From assembly GCF_949152225.1 (NCBI RefSeq), contig NZ_CASCJC010000001.1, positions 744,001 to 808,000 of the forward strand: 64,000 nt of DNA, read 5' to 3'. Position numbers and translations under genes: made by a program. Below the pieces are notes generated by a model that had not been told where the DNA came from, did not search any database, and saw nothing but the letters and a program-made list of their open reading frames with translations. The stretch is from Ligilactobacillus sp900765635. Its GTDB lineage: Bacteria; Bacillota; Bacilli; Lactobacillales; Lactobacillaceae. This document shows, in pieces, positions 1-8,887 of this stretch. The stretch's first letter is position 1. Each line of letters starts with the position of its first letter.

Positions 1-1106
1 TTGGAGTTCCTGCTAACATGTTACAAATTGAACAATGTAAAGGAATTGTAGCTGTTAGTGCTGAAGATGGAAATTCAAAAGAAATAGATGATAATGATGT
101 AAGAAGGGTTACAGAAGCTGCTTTAGTTCAAAATCTTCCTCCTGAAAGAGACGTTATCGATATTGTTCCAGATGAGTTTATTGTAGATGGATTTGATGGT
201 ATTAAAGATCCTCGAGGAATGGTAGGCGTTCGCATGGAGATGCATGGAGTAATGTATACTGGACCACGAACGATCTTACACAATACGAAAAAATGTATTG
301 AAAAAGCAGGTTTGGTAGTCAAAAACACTGTGGTTGCGCCAATTGCATTATCAGAAATTGCTTTGAATGATGGAGAAAAAGATTTTGGAGCGATTTTAAT
401 TGATTTGGGTGGCGGTCAAACAACAGCAGCTGTTGTTCATGATCATAAATTAAAATATACTTATGTAGATCAAGAAGGCGGAGATTATGTAACACGCGAT
501 ATTTCAGTTGTCTTGAATACTTCGATTGAAGATGCGGAAAATCTCAAACGCAATTATGGTTATGCTCTAGCCCAATTGGCTTCAAGTGAAGATTTCTTCC
601 CAGTTCAAGTTGTTGGGCAACAAGAACCTGAAAAAATTACTGAAAGATATTTGGCCGAAATTATTGAAGCACGTATGTATCAAATATTCAGTAAAATGCG
701 TAATGCACTTGAAAAAATCAATGCTTTGCAATTACCTGGTGGAATTATTTTGACCGGAGGGATGGCAGCCTTACCGGGAGTTAAAGAATTAGCCCAAGAT
801 GTTTTTGGAGTGAATGTGAAAATTTATGTTCCTCAAGAAATGAATTTACGTATTCCATCTTTTGCGCAGGTTATAGGACTGATTAGTCACATAACCAATC
901 AAAGCGAAATTAATATGGTAGTAAAAGGCATTTTAGATGGCCAAGAGGCTCTTGAAGCATCAACAAACATACAGATAACTAATAATGAATCACATAAAGT
1001 TTATGAACAAACAACAAAACAAGATGACATGCCAAAAGAAGAAAAAAGTGGATTATTCAGTAAAGTTTTCAATGGCTTTAAAGGCATGTTCAATGATGAT
1101 GAGTAA
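1..1106 (+). CDS. ftsA: Cell division protein FtsA (5' truncated by window edge)
   Basis: Actin-like ATPase that anchors the FtsZ ring to the membrane and recruits later division proteins. The frame is already open at base 3 (G-V-P-A-N precede the Met at 18), so the start lies outside the window. Seen, counting from that Met: an actin-type phosphate loop DLGGGQTT at about 129-136, a second nucleotide-binding segment GGIILTGGMAALPG near 240, and an acidic linker ending in the amphipathic tail SGLFSKVFNGFKGMF, the membrane-targeting helix of this family. The part encoding the 1C (SHS2) domain is only partly present. FtsZ follows 17 bases downstream in the same operon. Identity is firm; completeness cannot be judged. 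Confidence 0.96.
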   Translation, partial: GVPANMLQIEQCKGIVAVSAEDGNSKEIDDNDVRRVTEAALVQNLPPERDVIDIVPDEFIVDGFDGIKDPRGMVGVRMEMHGVMYTGPRTILHNTKKCIEKAGLVVKNTVVAPIALSEIALNDGEKDFGAILIDLGGGQTTAAVVHDHKLKYTYVDQEGGDYVTRDISVVLNTSIEDAENLKRNYGYALAQLASSEDFFPVQVVGQQEPEKITERYLAEIIEARMYQIFSKMRNALEKINALQLPGGIILTGGMAALPGVKELAQDVFGVNVKIYVPQEMNLRIPSFAQVIGLISHITNQSEINMVVKGILDGQEALEASTNIQITNNESHKVYEQTTKQDDMPKEEKSGLFSKVFNGFKGMFNDDE

Positions 1107-1123
1107 CTAGGAGGAAATGAAGT

Positions 1124-2320
1124 ATGGAATATTCATTAGATACAACGGTAGGAAGTAATGGTGCAAGAATTAAAGTAATTGGAGTCGGTGGAGCTGGTGG
1201 AAATGCCGTTAACCGTATGATTCAAGACGATGTTAAAGGTGTTGAATTTATTGTTGCTAATACCGATGTACAAGCTTTAGAAAGCTCTAAAGCGGAAGTC
1301 AAAATTCAATTGGGTCCTAAATTGACCGGTGGTCGTGGTGCTGGGTTCCAACCAGAAGTTGGTAGTAAAGCAGCTTTAGAAAGTGAAGAAGTAATTGCTG
1401 AAGCGTTAAAAGATGCTGATATGATTTTTGTTACAGCAGGTATGGGCGGTGGCACTGGTACAGGTGCAGCCCCAATTATCGCGCGTATTGCAAAAGAACA
1501 AGGTGCATTAACAGTTGGTGTTGTAACACGTCCATTTACTTTTGAAGGACCAAAGCGTTCAAATTATGCAGCTGAAGGTATCGTACAACTTAAGGAACAA
1601 GTTGATACATTAGTTATTATCTCAAATAATCGTTTATTAGAAATTGTTGATAAAAAGACACCAATGATGCAAGCTTTCCAAGAAGCAGATAATGTTTTAC
1701 GCCAAGGTGTTCAAGGTATTTCTGATTTAATTACTTCGCCAGGATATGTGAACTTGGATTTTGCCGATGTGAAGACTGTTATGGAAAACCAAGGATCTGC
1801 ATTAATGGGAATTGGTATTGCAAGTGGCGAAAACCGTGCCGAAGAAGCAACCAAAAAGGCTATTTCATCACCATTATTGGAAGTTTCCATTGCTGGTGCC
1901 GAACAAGTCTTGTTAAATATTACTGGTGGTCCAGATTTAAGCTTATATGAAGGACAAATTGCTTCTGACATTGTAGGACAAGCAGCAACTAATGATGTTA
2001 ATATTATCTTTGGTACTTCGATTAACGAAAACTTGCAAGATGAAATTATTGTTACTGTAATTGCAACAGGAATTGATAAGAAAGAAAAAGCTGCTAAGTT
2101 GATGACCAACAGTCAAGCTAATTTGAAAAAAGATCCTTTGAGTGATTGGGATTTAACACGTGAGTTAAGTGGCGAGCGTAATGTTAATCAAATGAAACGC
2201 GACAATGATTTTAAAGATATTGAAAAGAAAGATTTCAATGTCTTTGGAACAGATTTTGCTCAGACAAATACAGATGATAATTTAGATGTGCCACCATTTT
2301 TACGTCATCGTAATAAATAA
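1124..2320 (+). CDS. ftsZ: Cell division GTPase FtsZ
   Basis: Tubulin homologue that polymerises with GTP into the mid-cell Z ring, the scaffold of septation. The 398-residue protein has the N-terminal GVGGAGGNAVNRM segment, the GTP-binding signature GGGTGTG at about 107-113, and the T7-loop region GVQGISDLI. A variable charged linker leads to the C-terminal conserved peptide NLDVPPFLRHR, which binds FtsA and SepF. The ATG at 1124 lies a proper distance after AGGAGG. It sits between ftsA and sepF, the standard dcw 3' end in Firmicutes. Length is ordinary for the family. Confidence 0.99.
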   Translation: MEYSLDTTVGSNGARIKVIGVGGAGGNAVNRMIQDDVKGVEFIVANTDVQALESSKAEVKIQLGPKLTGGRGAGFQPEVGSKAALESEEVIAEALKDADMIFVTAGMGGGTGTGAAPIIARIAKEQGALTVGVVTRPFTFEGPKRSNYAAEGIVQLKEQVDTLVIISNNRLLEIVDKKTPMMQAFQEADNVLRQGVQGISDLITSPGYVNLDFADVKTVMENQGSALMGIGIASGENRAEEATKKAISSPLLEVSIAGAEQVLLNITGGPDLSLYEGQIASDIVGQAATNDVNIIFGTSINENLQDEIIVTVIATGIDKKEKAAKLMTNSQANLKKDPLSDWDLTRELSGERNVNQMKRDNDFKDIEKKDFNVFGTDFAQTNTDDNLDVPPFLRHRNK

Positions 2321-2346
2321 AATTAAAAATAGGGAGGAAATTGACA

Positions 2347-2769
2347 ATGGCGGTTAAAGAAAAATTTTTCAATTTTTTTCATGGTGATGATGATTATGAA
2401 GAGTATGTGGATTATCAAGAAACAGACACTTCCCTTAGTGAAACCAAACCGCAAGCAACTCCCAAAGAAACAAAGGTGATGTCTTTGGTTAATAAGAATA
2501 ATGGTGAAAAAAAGATTATGATTTTTGAACCACGAGTTTTCTCGGATGTTAAAGCGATTGCGACACGTTTGTTAAATGGACAAGCTGCAGTTGTCAATTT
2601 CCAAAGAATGGATGATCAACAAGCTCATCGTGTTGTTGATTTTTTATCGGGTGTTGTTTTGGCGGTAGATGGTAAGATTCAACGGATTGGAGAACAAATT
2701 TTTTTGTGTACTCCAAATGATTATGTTGTCGAAGGTGACATGACAGATAATTCGTTGATAGATATTTAA
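2347..2769 (+). CDS. sepF: Cell division protein SepF
   Basis: Membrane-associated ring-forming protein that bundles FtsZ filaments and serves as an alternative FtsZ membrane anchor. I start it at the ATG at 2347, about nine bases after GGAGG. The TTG at 2341 would be only three bases from that site. The product is then 140 residues: an N-terminal amphipathic segment (MAVKEKFFNFF), an acidic linker, and the SepF core with IMIFEPRVFSDVKAIATRL and the VVNFQRMDDQQAHRVVDFLSG strand-helix unit. Gene order ftsZ-sepF-yggT is typical. A yggS/ylmE gene, often found just before sepF in Bacillus, is absent here. Confidence 0.96.
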   Translation: MAVKEKFFNFFHGDDDYEEYVDYQETDTSLSETKPQATPKETKVMSLVNKNNGEKKIMIFEPRVFSDVKAIATRLLNGQAAVVNFQRMDDQQAHRVVDFLSGVVLAVDGKIQRIGEQIFLCTPNDYVVEGDMTDNSLIDI

Positions 2770-2787
2770 AAGAGTAGGAGCATTTAG

Positions 2788-3045
2788 GTGATATTTTTAA
2801 TTCGGTTAATCAATATATTCTTTGAAGTTTATGAGATGGCGATTCTGGTTTATGTTTTGATGTCATGGTTTCCAGGTGCATATCAAACCAAGGTTGGTCA
2901 GTTGTTGACGCGCGTATGTCAACCTTACTTGAATATTTTTCGTTTTATACCACCGATATTGGGTGTAAGTTTTGCCCCGTTGGTTGCTTTGATTTTCCTA
3001 GAATTTGTTAAACAAGGTTTATACGCTATTTTATTTGGCTTTTAG
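2788..3045 (+). CDS. YggT family membrane protein (YlmG)
   Basis: Small integral membrane protein of the YggT/YlmG family. Members sit in the division cluster of Gram-positive bacteria, and their exact task is unsettled. The 85-residue product has two hydrophobic segments: about 1-25, and 55-80 containing FAPLVALIFLEF. A conserved intervening segment, SWFPGAYQTKVGQLLTRVCQPYL, is seen as SWFPG...L...PYL...FR.IPP. The start is GTG at 2788 after TAGGAG. The gene lies 18 bases after sepF and 7 before ylmH, so the three are clearly co-transcribed. Confidence 0.9.
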   Translation: MIFLIRLINIFFEVYEMAILVYVLMSWFPGAYQTKVGQLLTRVCQPYLNIFRFIPPILGVSFAPLVALIFLEFVKQGLYAILFGF

Positions 3046-3052
3046 GTGAAAA

Positions 3053-3841
3053 ATGATGGATAATTCTGCAATTTATCAGCATTTTCGTCCTGAAGAGCGT
3101 CCATTGATAGATAATTTAGCTACTTTGATAGCACAAGCTGAAAATGAATATCGTCCAATTTTGACACATTTTTTAGATCCTAGACAGTGTTATATTGCGA
3201 ACACTTTAGTTAAACGCAATGGTGGAGTTAAAATTAGTGAGCAGGGAGCTTATCCAGATGCCCAACGCAAACGATTAATATTTTATCCACCGTATTATGA
3301 GGTGCAAGCTAGTGACTTTGAGATAGCTATATTAGAAATTAATTATCCGGTTAAATTTGCAACGCTTAAACATAATCAGGTTTTAGGAACTTTATTAAAC
3401 AGTGGTTTGAATCGAGAAGTATTCGGTGATATCATTCATAATCAGCAACGTTGGCAAGTTGTAGTGCAAGCAAATGTCGCAATGTATTTGATAAATGAAG
3501 TTCAAAAAATTGGAGCCATCAAAGTTAATCTACAACAAACACAAGACGTTTTACAAGCAACGCAGATTGATTGGCAAAAAGAGCAAGAAACAGTTAGTTC
3601 TTTACGTGTCGATAACGTGATAGCTGAGTTGTATCATATCTCACGTAAACATGCTAAAGAATTGATTTTGGCTAAAAAAGTTCAACTCAATTGGATGACT
3701 TTACCACGTGTTGATTACGAGTTAGCACAGTATGATTTGATATCTGTACGTGGCTATGGAAGAATTCAAATAGATGAAGTATTAGGCATGTCTAAGAAAG
3801 GCAAAATTAAGTTAGAAGTTTCAATTTTAAGAAAAAAATGA
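3053..3841 (+). CDS. YlmH family RNA-binding S4-domain protein
   Basis: Homologue of YlmH, an S4-domain protein found beside sepF and divIVA. Family members bind RNA and have been linked to ribosome-associated quality control. The 262-residue product has an N-terminal basic domain and a middle domain with REVFGDIIHNQQRWQVVV. The C-terminal S4 motif is VDNVIAELYHISRKHAKELILAKKVQLNW near 185-215, followed by a glycine-rich turn, ISVRGYGRIQI. Two adjacent ATGs (3053 and 3056) could serve; the Shine-Dalgarno match (GGTGAA) is modest, so coupling to yggT is likely. No truncation is seen. Confidence 0.92.
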   Translation: MMDNSAIYQHFRPEERPLIDNLATLIAQAENEYRPILTHFLDPRQCYIANTLVKRNGGVKISEQGAYPDAQRKRLIFYPPYYEVQASDFEIAILEINYPVKFATLKHNQVLGTLLNSGLNREVFGDIIHNQQRWQVVVQANVAMYLINEVQKIGAIKVNLQQTQDVLQATQIDWQKEQETVSSLRVDNVIAELYHISRKHAKELILAKKVQLNWMTLPRVDYELAQYDLISVRGYGRIQIDEVLGMSKKGKIKLEVSILRKK

Positions 3842-3875
3842 TGAAATATCATCATACATAGGAGGTGTTGGGGAA

Positions 3876-4607
3876 ATGACGTTGACCCCATTAGATATTC
3901 ACAATAAAGAGTTTCATGTGAAGTTGCGCGGATATGATCAAGACGAAGTTAATGATTTTTTAGATCAAATTATCAAAGACTATGAGTTAGTGCTAAAAGA
4001 AAATGATAAATTAACAGGCAGTCTAGAACAAAGTCAAGAAAAATTGAAATATTTCAATGATTTAAAAGATTCATTAAATCAATCGATTATTGTGGCTCAA
4101 GAAGCTGCTGATAAGGTTAAGGCTAATTCTCAACGCGAAGCTGAAATTATCAATCGTGAAGCACAAAAACAAGGACAAGATATTATCGACCAGGCTAATG
4201 AAAAAGCACGACATATCATTGAAGAAGCTTCGCAAAAGGCTCAACGCTTAGCTTTGGAGACTGATGATTTACGTAAACAAGCACGGATTTTCCGTCAGAA
4301 ACTACAAGTGATGATGGAATCTCAATTAGAAGTTGTTAAGGGTAGCGAATGGGATGAGATATTGAAACAAGGCGAAACAAGTAGCTATGAAGAAATTCAA
4401 GAAGCGATTCGTCTTAGTGAAGACCTTGACAAAGCTAGTGCTAAAGAAGTACAATCTATTTCAAATAGTGATGATGCAGTACTTACCGAAGATTTTGCTG
4501 TGGAACAAGCAAGTGAATCTGAAACTGTTGTGATTTTCCCTGACAGTACAGAAACTGCAAAACCACAACAGTTTGGTGAAGATATCATCATTGATGATGA
4601 AAAATAA
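3876..4607 (+). CDS. divIVA: DivIVA domain cell-division/polarity protein
   Basis: Coiled-coil protein that senses curved membrane at poles and septa and organises division and peripheral growth. The 243-residue product opens with the conserved lipid-binding segment MTLTPLDIHNKEFHVKLRGY, then DQDEVNDFLDQI. Long heptad-rich coiled coil covers roughly residues 30-155, with an acidic low-complexity tail. Start ATG at 3876 follows GGAGGTG at 3861. It ends the division cluster; the ileS T-box leader begins right after the stop. Tail sequence varies among lactobacilli, so its length is not diagnostic. Confidence 0.95.
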   Translation: MTLTPLDIHNKEFHVKLRGYDQDEVNDFLDQIIKDYELVLKENDKLTGSLEQSQEKLKYFNDLKDSLNQSIIVAQEAADKVKANSQREAEIINREAQKQGQDIIDQANEKARHIIEEASQKAQRLALETDDLRKQARIFRQKLQVMMESQLEVVKGSEWDEILKQGETSSYEEIQEAIRLSEDLDKASAKEVQSISNSDDAVLTEDFAVEQASESETVVIFPDSTETAKPQQFGEDIIIDDEK

Positions 4608-4827
4608 AATTCAGAAGAACACGAATTTTTAGGTACAAACCAAGCGAGTCGGAGAATGGTGTAAGTCCGATGTTTTAGGCCTACTGATTTATCATCTTCG
4701 TTATGTTGGACTGAATTATAGTAGGTTCAATCGGCTCATTACCGTTACAAAATGACTTGAGAATGATTTTTAATCAAAAATTGGGTGGTACCACGATAGC
4801 CTCGTCCCTTGTTGGACGGGGCTTTTT
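4608..4827 (+). promoter_or_regulatory. T-box leader controlling ileS
   Basis: tRNA-sensing transcription attenuator. Seen: the stem I apical segment AGCGAGTCGG...ATGGTG...TCCGAT (4642-4672), and the T-box core TGGGTGGTACCACG at 4782-4795. An intrinsic terminator follows, with stem gcctcgtcc (4799-4807)/ggacggggc (4814-4822) and a T run at 4823-4827. When uncharged tRNA pairs with the T-box sequence, the antiterminator replaces this hairpin and ileS is transcribed. The specifier triplet lies in ctgaattatagtagg (4731-4745), but I cannot align it with certainty (see findings). Confidence 0.93.
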
Positions 4828-4861
4828 CATTGTCAATCAAATATTTTTAAGGAGTTATGCC

Positions 4862-7657
4862 ATGAGAATCAAAGATACTTTAAACTTAGGTAAGACTAAG
4901 TTTCCAATGCGCGGCAATTTGCCAGTCAAAGAAGCACAACGCCAACAGGAATGGGAAGAACAACAAGTTTATGGACGGCGTCAAAAATTAAATGCAGATA
5001 AACCAACATTTGTTTTACATGATGGCCCTCCATATGCGAATGGTAACATTCATATGGGACATGCGATGAATAAGATTTCTAAAGATTTCATCGTACGTGC
5101 AAAATCAATGATGGGCTTTAGAGCTCCATATGTTCCTGGATGGGATACACACGGCTTACCAATTGAACAACAATTAAAAAAAGCTGGTGTTAATAGAAAG
5201 ACGATGTCTACGGCTGAATTTCGTGAAAAATGTCGTGAATATGCATTAGAACAAGTTGATAAACAACGGACTGATTTTAAGCGTTTAGGGGTTGCTGGTG
5301 AATGGGAAAATCCATATTTGACCTTGCATCCAGAATTTGAAGCCCAACAAATTAGAGTATTTGGAAAAATGGTAGAACGTGGCTTAATTTACAAAGGTAA
5401 AAAGCCAGTTTTTTGGTCATGGTCATCTGAATCAGCATTAGCTGAAGCTGAAGTTGAATATCATGATGTAACTTCACCATCTGCATTTTACGCTGAAAAA
5501 GTTCTAGATGGTAAAGGATTGTTAGATGCAAACACATATTTTGTTGTTTGGACGACAACACCATGGACAATTCCAGCTTCTGAAGGGATTACAATTGATG
5601 CTAACTTTGAATATGCTGTTGTTAAACCACAAAATGATGAACGCAAATTCATCTTGGCTGCTGAATTAGTTAATAAAAATGCAGAACTTTTCGGTTGGGA
5701 AGCATTTGAAATTGTTGAAACATTTAAGGGTGCGCAATTAGAAAAGATGACAGCACAGCATCCGTTTTATCCAGAACGTGAATTATTAGTGATGCTTGGA
5801 GACTTTGTAACACTTGATTCCGGGACTGGTTTAGTTCATACGGCACCTGGTTTTGGTGAGGACGACTTTAACGTTGGGACTAAATATGGTCTAGATATCT
5901 ATGTACCAGTCGATGATCGTGGTTACATGACAGAAGACACAGGTGCAGATTTTGCTGGGGTATTTTACGAAGATGCTAACGCAGTTTCTTTAAAGAAATT
6001 ACAAGAAGCAGGTTTATTATTAAAACAAATGGATTATGAACATAGTTATCCATTTGATTGGCGTACTAAAAAACCTATCATCTTTAGAGCTACCCCACAA
6101 TGGTTTGCTTCTGTTGATAAGATTAGAGAAAATATTTTATCCGCTATTAATGAAGTTAAGTTCTTCCCAGAATGGGGTCAAAAACGTTTGTATAACATGA
6201 TTCGTGACCGTGGTGACTGGGTAATTTCACGTCAACGTGTTTGGGGTGTGCCATTACCAATTTTTTATGCCGAAGATGGTACAGCTATCATGACTAAAGA
6301 AACAATTGAACATGTGGCTCAATTAGTTGAAGAACATGGCTCAAATATTTGGTTCCAAAAAGAAGCTAAAGAATTATTACCAGCTGGTTTTACGAGTGAA
6401 CATTCACCTAATGGTATCTTTACTAAAGAAATGGATATTATGGATGTATGGTTTGATTCTGGTTCATCACATCAAGGTGTGTGCGCACAAAGAAGTTATC
6501 TTTCTTATCCGGCTGATTTATACCTTGAAGGTTCTGATCAATATCGCGGTTGGTTTAACTCTAGTTTGATTACTAGTGTATCTGTTTCTGATCATGCACC
6601 ATATAAGCAAGTATTATCACAAGGATTTACATTGGATGGTAAAGGTCGTAAGATGAGTAAATCTCTTGGTAATGTTATTGTGCCTGATGAAGTCATTAAA
6701 AAGATGGGTGCAGAAATCATTCGTTTATGGGTCTTAAGTGTTGATACATCGGCTGATGTACGCGTGTCTATGGAAAGCTTCCAACAAATTTCTGAAAGTT
6801 ATCGTAAGGTTCGTAATACCTTTAGATTCTTGTTGGCTAATGTTAGTGATTTTGAACCAAGCAAGGATGCTGTAGCATTTAGTGAAATGGAAGCTATCGA
6901 TCAATACATGACTGTCTTAGTGAATAAATTTACGAAAGAAATTCTTGATGCGTATAGTAACTATCAGTTCATGGATATTTATAAGAACTTAATCAACTTT
7001 ATTACGACAAACTTATCTGCATTTTATCTAGATGTAGCTAAAGATGTTGTTTATATTGAAGCACAAGATAGCCATAAACGCCGTTCAATGCAAACGGTGT
7101 TGTATGATGTAACAGTTCGTTTAGCTAAGCTGATGACACCTGTAATGCCACATACAACAGAAGAAGTTTGGGAATATCTTAAGGAAAAAGAAGATTATGT
7201 GCAATTAGCTGAAATGCCATTAGTTGAACATTTTGATAGAGAAGCAGACTTGCTTGAAAACTGGAGTCGCTTCATGAAGGTTCGTTCAGATGTCTTTAAG
7301 GCTTTAGAAGAAGCTCGTAATCAAAAACTAATCGGTAAATCGTTTGAAGCTGCAGTAACATTATATGTTTCAGAAAATATCAAAGATCAATTAAGCAAGC
7401 TAAATGCAGATATTCGTCAAGCATTGATTGTCTCAGAATTGACGCTTGCAGATTTGACAGATGCCCCAGCACAGGCACTTAAATTTGATGATATGGCTGT
7501 ATTAGTTGAACATGCCCAAGGCGAAGTATGTCCACGTTGCCGAATGATTAAGACAGATGTTGGTACACATGAACACTTTGGACAATTGTGTGGACACTGT
7601 GCTCAAATTGTCGAAGAAAACTTCCCGCAAGCATTGACAGAAGGCTTAGAAGAATAG
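4862..7657 (+). CDS. ileS: Isoleucine-tRNA ligase
   Basis: Class I aminoacyl-tRNA synthetase that charges tRNA-Ile, with an editing domain that removes misactivated valine. The 931-residue product has the HIGH-type motif HMGH at 64-67 (GNIHMGHA) and KMSKS near 596-600 (GRKMSKSLGN). The editing-domain segment WTTTPWTIPAS is present, as is a C-terminal zinc finger CPRC...CGHC at about 889-912. The real start is ATG 4862, after AAGGAG at 4849. The frame is open further upstream, but that part overlaps the T-box terminator and is not protein-like. Expression is controlled by the T-box. Confidence 0.98.
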   Translation: MRIKDTLNLGKTKFPMRGNLPVKEAQRQQEWEEQQVYGRRQKLNADKPTFVLHDGPPYANGNIHMGHAMNKISKDFIVRAKSMMGFRAPYVPGWDTHGLPIEQQLKKAGVNRKTMSTAEFREKCREYALEQVDKQRTDFKRLGVAGEWENPYLTLHPEFEAQQIRVFGKMVERGLIYKGKKPVFWSWSSESALAEAEVEYHDVTSPSAFYAEKVLDGKGLLDANTYFVVWTTTPWTIPASEGITIDANFEYAVVKPQNDERKFILAAELVNKNAELFGWEAFEIVETFKGAQLEKMTAQHPFYPERELLVMLGDFVTLDSGTGLVHTAPGFGEDDFNVGTKYGLDIYVPVDDRGYMTEDTGADFAGVFYEDANAVSLKKLQEAGLLLKQMDYEHSYPFDWRTKKPIIFRATPQWFASVDKIRENILSAINEVKFFPEWGQKRLYNMIRDRGDWVISRQRVWGVPLPIFYAEDGTAIMTKETIEHVAQLVEEHGSNIWFQKEAKELLPAGFTSEHSPNGIFTKEMDIMDVWFDSGSSHQGVCAQRSYLSYPADLYLEGSDQYRGWFNSSLITSVSVSDHAPYKQVLSQGFTLDGKGRKMSKSLGNVIVPDEVIKKMGAEIIRLWVLSVDTSADVRVSMESFQQISESYRKVRNTFRFLLANVSDFEPSKDAVAFSEMEAIDQYMTVLVNKFTKEILDAYSNYQFMDIYKNLINFITTNLSAFYLDVAKDVVYIEAQDSHKRRSMQTVLYDVTVRLAKLMTPVMPHTTEEVWEYLKEKEDYVQLAEMPLVEHFDREADLLENWSRFMKVRSDVFKALEEARNQKLIGKSFEAAVTLYVSENIKDQLSKLNADIRQALIVSELTLADLTDAPAQALKFDDMAVLVEHAQGEVCPRCRMIKTDVGTHEHFGQLCGHCAQIVEENFPQALTEGLEE

Positions 7658-7670
7658 TAAGATTATTTAT

Positions 7671-7757
7671 CCAATCGGATTGATAAAGTTTAAAGTTATT
7701 CATTTCAATAGTGAAGCTCTCTTTACTGGTTTTGCCAGTAAGGAGGGCTTTTTTATT
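7671..7757 (+). repeat. Duplicated 3'-UTR terminator element, copy 1
   Basis: An 87-base element beginning 13 bases after the ileS stop, with a closely related copy at 55679-55763. It starts with the inverted repeat CAATC-G-GATTG (7672-7682), continues with a less conserved spacer, and ends with a strong intrinsic terminator. That stem is gctctctttactgg (7717-7730)/ccagtaaggagggc (7735-7748), followed by TTTTTT. All 14 pairs form, some as G-U. The outer parts are nearly identical in both copies while the middle differs. It certainly acts as the ileS terminator; whether it also yields a stable small RNA is inference. Confidence 0.85.
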
Positions 7758-7763
7758 GGTTTA

Positions 7764-8796
7764 TTATGAAATAGTTAAGTTGTTTAACCAAATTGTATCA
7801 GAACTTGAATTAATAAAGTCGATATCGTTGCAACCTTGTTTTAAATCTGCACTTACTTGCAATTCGTGTTTTATCTGCAGTAGTAACAACATGTGTTTGT
7901 CCATACGATGGGAAATCTACAACGTTTAAAGTGTATGGTAAAGTTGGGATTTTTTGATAAGCACGCCAATAATCGATATCAAAAGATTTTGGATAAGGAA
8001 TGCTTGGATCAAAAGCACCAGTCCAACCACCAACACGTTTTTCATAAAGCCCCAATAGTGTGAGCATTGGATAATCGGGACTTTTATTTATTGCTTTTAA
8101 AAGTTTTCCATCCAGATAAACGCTCATTGAAGTTGGTGTCCATTCAAAACCATAGGTATGGTAAGCTGCACTTAAATCTTGTTTAGTATCAACGACTTGG
8201 GCTTCATCATTAACATTACTATCCCATTTGTGCCAAGTATAATAAAGGTTATTTGGTTCACGTCCTAAAATTTCAAAGATATCGATTTCGCCATTTTCCT
8301 TAGAATCAGGATTATTATTTTGTTGGGCACCAATCATCCACCAAGCACTGTGAATTCCAGAGCCTTTTTAAACTCTAGCTCTGATTTCAAAATAGCCGTA
8401 TTTTTGAATATGATTTAAAATAGTATTTTCATGATGATTAACATTAGGATAATTTGTCCATTTATGGAGCCAATCTTTTTCAGCAGTTTGTAGACCAGAA
8501 ACAACCGTTTGTCCATCATACTCAGGATCCCAAGGTTGAGTTTCCTTATTGATTTTAAGATGCAAAATGCCAGAATTTAAAGCATAAGTTGCTGATGAAT
8601 CATGCGATGTCCAATGTGGCAAATATCTATTACTAAAAATAGATTTATTGATATCTGTACCCGAAAACTCGTCTGAAGCTGTAATATAGTATTCTGTTTT
8701 TTGTGGAGTAGCAGGATCAATCTTGTCAGCAAAAATTGTACTAGAAGCAAATGTAGCTGCAGCAAATGCTACTGTACTATTATTAATTTTTTTCAT
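7764..8796 (-). pseudogene. Secreted GH16-family beta-glucanase, disrupted by a stop codon and a frameshift
   Basis: Reads on the minus strand from ATG 8796 (after AGGGGA). A signal peptide (MKKINNSTVAFAAATFASSTIFA) precedes a glycoside hydrolase 16 fold: SDEFSGTDINKSIF, YGYFEIRARV, HSAWWMIGAQ, the catalytic signature GEIDIFEILG (E-x-D-x-x-E), and YHTYGFEWTP. An in-frame TAA at 8370-8368 separates RARV from KGSGIHSAWW, upstream of the catalytic residues. A second lesion near 7855-7861 shifts the frame. In the alternate frame the end reads SADLKQGCNDIDFINSSS, then DTIWLNNLTIS and TAA at 7766-7764, like the end of a beta-sandwich carbohydrate-binding module. The product is presumably inactive. 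The family would hydrolyse beta-1,3/1,4-glucans outside the cell; the exact substrate is unknown. Confidence 0.9.
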
Positions 8797-8887
8797 AATT
8801 GTGTTTCCCCTAATTGTAATCATTTTAGATTTTGTTGATTAAAAAAACTTGTCACAAAAATTTACAATCAAACCATCCTCCATAAAA

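Noticed and set aside
4757..4861. In-frame upstream extension of ileS from an ATG at 4757
   Set aside because: It runs through the T-box core and terminator hairpin, and the proper ribosome-binding site is at 4849-4854. The true start is 4862.
6327..6569. 80-codon plus-strand frame within ileS
   Set aside because: Out-of-frame shadow of a conserved synthetase region.
7711..7929. Plus-strand 72-codon frame overlapping the terminator element and the GH16 pseudogene
   Set aside because: It starts inside the terminator region, has no ribosome site, and is antisense to the clearly protein-like GH16 sequence.
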